64,000 nt of DNA, taken from contig NC_051095.1 in assembly GCF_901709675.1 (NCBI RefSeq), forward strand, positions 11,547,956 to 11,611,955. The letters are read 5' to 3'. Source of the stretch: Syngnathus acus (taxonomy: Eukaryota > Chordata > Actinopteri > Syngnathiformes > Syngnathidae). Under the pieces are notes generated by a model, which was not told the origin of the DNA, did not search any database, and saw nothing but the letters and a program-made list of their open reading frames with translations. The stretch's first letter is position 1, and the number at the start of each line of letters is the position of its first letter. Of this stretch, positions 48,257 through 64,000 are shown piece by piece. The position numbers were made by a program, and so were the translations under genes.

Positions 48257-49818
48257 GGCAAGCCTTTAAAATTAATGGAAAGTTAAGAAGAAAATTTGAT
48301 TTGGTGCTTTTCTTCATTGTGAGCCCAAGAAAAGATTACGGCAAATCTTGTATTTTAAACAATTTCTCATAAAAATATATCCTATTGATTGTCTTTCACG
48401 TTCCTGCAATACTTGAGGATTCAACCTCACCATGAGAAAAAGACAGCACATTTTCAGCTACCGTTTTTGTCCCCTCATACAATACAGACACCAAAATTAT
48501 TGGCTTTCAAGTAGATTGCATCTATGGTTGTAACGCTCGCTTCCAAATAGGATTTGTGCAGAGGTCGAGTTGAGGCGATAATGCAGCATGGCTGGGGTTT
48601 CTTAATTGCTGAGAATGTTGCACAATCACCCGTTTTCAAATCTCCGTTGCATCTCTGTCTTATCTCAATTACGCAGACCCCCTAATAGGTCTAATTCCTT
48701 AAATGTTTTTTTTTTCCCCCCCAAATGCTTCATTATTAGCCGGATGACACGGCGAACCAGCAACGCATTGCGATGACTAGCTCATTTCTGCTTCACTTAG
48801 CTGAAATGAGACTTGATGAGTTATGCATTGTGTTTTTATCAAACAAAACTACAAACCCCAATGTATCATTATCCTGCACTTTGTGAGGAAACATCAGAGT
48901 AGAACCATCAAAAGGCCACACTGACACGGATCACAATGACTTGGACCATTGAGGTCACAAATGTGATGTCCTGTCAATCTGCTAGAGAATCTGCGGAGAG
49001 CAAAGAATCAATGTGATGTGATCATAGATTCTTCCCCTGGGAACAAGTCAATTGTGGGAGAGGATGTCAACTTTGACCCCTTTTGGAAAAGAAATGTCTC
49101 CTTATGATCACTGGGTCATTCGACATAAATATTTGACCGATTTCTTTTCACCACTGTAGAATCGCACAGGCTGTTTAATGTATTGTATGGATCATTTAAG
49201 GATTTTCAACATGGGTAAAGTAGTTGATCTAGTATGTCTACCAAGGTACATGTACAAAATGTACCAAACGAGAATTCTGTTCAGATTCCTATAATGTCTG
49301 TTGCCAATTTAAATGGCATGTGTAACTTGTACTTGCTAACAGTTACTACTCACTCGCCCTTTTATTGTTGGGTCTTATCAGTGGAGGCTGAACTAAATGT
49401 TAACACCTTGAATTAACATTTTTCATCTGCCTAGCTGCGCCTGTATGCCCATGTCCAAAGTCAACTGAAGTTCAGCACCAACATTCTCTAAGAATGTTAC
49501 ATCAAAGTGACTTCAATTCAAGCACACACAGAAAATAAGGTGACCTGCTCCCGCTTCAGCTCTTTAGCCTGCCTATTCTGCTGGGTCAAATAAAACTAGG
49601 TAAAAATAACACAAACTGCTCAAAATCCCCATATACCCAACACGTGGAGTGGGAAAAATAATGTGGCATATTTTGTGCATTTTTTTTTCTTTTTTTTATA
49701 AACCCTGGGAATTCAGATTCTTAACAAAAGCATGCAGTATAGTTTTCTTTGGTTTTAAATGCCCAAAGATGGTGTGGCCACCAATCCAGAATGTACCCTG
49801 CCTCTCTCCCAAAGTCAT

Positions 49819-49885
49819 CTGGATATGCTCCAGCTCGCCCACGACCCTCATGAGGTGAGGCGCTATCAAAAATGGATGGATGGAT
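49819..49885 (+). mobile_element. SINE 3'-end fragment
   Basis: GCTCCAGCTCGCCCACGACC, a degenerate GTGAGGCGCTATC, and AATGGATGGATGGA represent the 3' module. It is the closest recognised transposon to the gria3 start, about 540 bp upstream. Confidence 0.55.
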
Positions 49886-50290
49886 TTAGCTTGCCAAAGC
49901 AGATATTGCCCCACCATTGATTTTATATCATAAAAATGCCACAGTAAACTGGACACTAAATGAGCCAAACTATAGCACCACCTTGAATGGAGGAAAAAAA
50001 AAAAAAAAGTAACGCGCGTCTGCACCATGCAATGGTCACGCAGGCACGGAGCCAGCTATTGGCCACCAGAGATTGCAGATTGCAGTGCTTCCTATTGATT
50101 GGCCGTCTAATACAGGCAAGTGCGGTGGTTATTCCAGGCTGTCGTAAAGTGGCAGGTTGCAGCCTTTTAATTTAATGTCACATCAAGTTTGACCAACATT
50201 GGTCCAATCAGATCTCCTCCGCACTCCTTCCTCCTCCTCCGCGCTTTCTCTCCCTCTCTCTCCGTCGCGCTTTCTCTCCAGTGCACCTCA

Positions 50291-50314
50291 ATGAACCTTA
50301 TTGGTGCACTGTGA
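50291..50314 (+). promoter_or_regulatory. Upstream ORF 1 in the putative gria3 leader
   Basis: An ATG opens a 7-codon reading frame (MNLIGAL) closed by TGA, 110 bp before the gria3 start. It is regulatory only if the transcript includes it, which is not known here. Short upstream ORFs are a known feature of AMPA receptor leaders. Confidence 0.35.
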
Positions 50315-50366
50315 GCGACCATCATCTGTCCCCTGGATTCCCATTGCCAGCTTCCCGAACGAACAT

Positions 50367-50399
50367 ATGTATTTGCCTAGCTTCTTCCCAAGGAGTTGA
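50367..50399 (+). promoter_or_regulatory. Upstream ORF 2 in the putative gria3 leader
   Basis: A second upstream ATG opens a 10-codon frame (MYLPSFFPRS) ending in TGA 24 bp before the gria3 ATG. It does not overlap the main frame. Any effect on translation is inference. Confidence 0.35.
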
Positions 50400-50423
50400 A
50401 CAGAGAGGTTCTTGGTGGCAAAA

Positions 50424-50502
50424 ATGGCACAAATCTTGGTGCTGTTGTTACTGTGGCTGCTCGACACATCATCCGCGGGATTTCCTAATCAGATTAATAT
50501 CG
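50424..50502 (+). CDS. gria3: gria3 coding exon 1 (signal peptide and mature N-terminus of AMPA receptor subunit GluA3)
   Basis: The exon begins with an ATG in strong context (A at -3, G at +4) and encodes 26 codons plus one base: MAQILVLLLLWLLDTSSAG, then FPNQINI and the first base of a Gly codon. The leucine-rich stretch of about 12 residues followed by small residues is a typical signal peptide. The mature start FPNQINIGG resembles the vertebrate GluA3 start. The exon ends at a good donor, G|GTAAGT, in phase 1, which joins in frame to the acceptor at 50790-50791. GluA3 is a subunit of the tetrameric glutamate-gated cation channel at excitatory synapses. Splice joining and homology are inferred from sequence alone. 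Teleosts usually have two paralogues (gria3a, gria3b), and this short piece cannot tell them apart. Confidence 0.88.

Positions 50503-64000
<13,498 letters not shown>

Larger units (their letters stand above)
47894..50194. other. Upstream flank of gria3
   Basis: No coding frame. Contains a possible regulatory stretch (48525-48830), a 19-bp inverted repeat (49480-49498) and a SINE fragment (49819-49885). Confidence 0.5.
50195..50423 (+). promoter_or_regulatory. gria3: Putative gria3 5' UTR and core promoter region
   Basis: The 230 bp before the gria3 ATG contain a dense pyrimidine tract (about 50215-50279, CTCC/CTCT repeats with several CpGs) that stands out from the AT-rich surroundings. No TATA box is obvious. 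The tract ends in CTCTCCAG at 50280-50281, so it could be either a TATA-less, pyrimidine-rich initiation region or a 3' splice site for an upstream non-coding exon. The transcription start cannot be fixed from sequence. Position directly upstream of the coding start is the main argument. Confidence 0.4.

Noticed and set aside
49471-49479. REST/RE1 site upstream of gria3
   Set aside because: Only the left half TTCAGCACC is present, with no right half at any usual spacing. The same 9-mer also occurs near 25115 and 40241, so it is not specific.

Overview
This window looks like vertebrate nuclear DNA, most likely from a teleost fish. It is AT-rich, almost gene-free, has interrupted genes with GT..AG splice sites, long (GT)n microsatellites, and repeat families I recognise as typical of teleosts: a tRNA-derived SINE with a GGAT-repeat tail, an L2/CR1-type LINE, and short TA-flanked DNA transposons. 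I cannot name the species. There are no bacterial features.

Only one host gene is supported. At 50.4-50.95 kb on the + strand lie the first two coding exons of an AMPA-type ionotropic glutamate receptor, closest to GluA3 (gria3). Exon 1 encodes the signal peptide and the first mature residues, and exon 2 encodes the start of the amino-terminal domain. The two are separated by a 289-bp intron with matching phase. No third exon was recognised, so the last ~13 kb reads as the beginning of a very long intron 2. The ~50 kb to the left is upstream intergenic DNA, in which I found no host gene.

The rest of the readable content is mobile DNA. (1) 8498-9143 is a TA-flanked terminal-inverted-repeat element that still carries the C-terminal codons of what looks like a pogo/Tigger-type transposase; a shorter, solo-TIR relative lies at 39341-39603. 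(2) About 9180-9430 is a decayed, internally deleted non-LTR element. (3) 11320-12723 is a 5'-truncated L2/CR1-type LINE with an uninterrupted 382-codon reverse-transcriptase region and a probable 8-bp target duplication. (4) 47519-47880 is a full-length tRNA-derived SINE with a 13-bp target-site duplication. A 5'-truncated sister copy at 35113-35251 has its own 11-bp duplication, and there are several older fragments. (5) There are microsatellites, two long (GT)n tracts, and several weakly supported MITE or LTR fragments.

I found no convincing new biological system. The most informative observations are the fine structure of the retrotransposon insertions, the transposase remnant inside the TIR element, and the compact 5' end of gria3 with two short upstream ORFs. 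Several well-mixed, repeat-free stretches in the flanking and intronic DNA could be conserved regulatory elements, but only cross-species alignment could show that.
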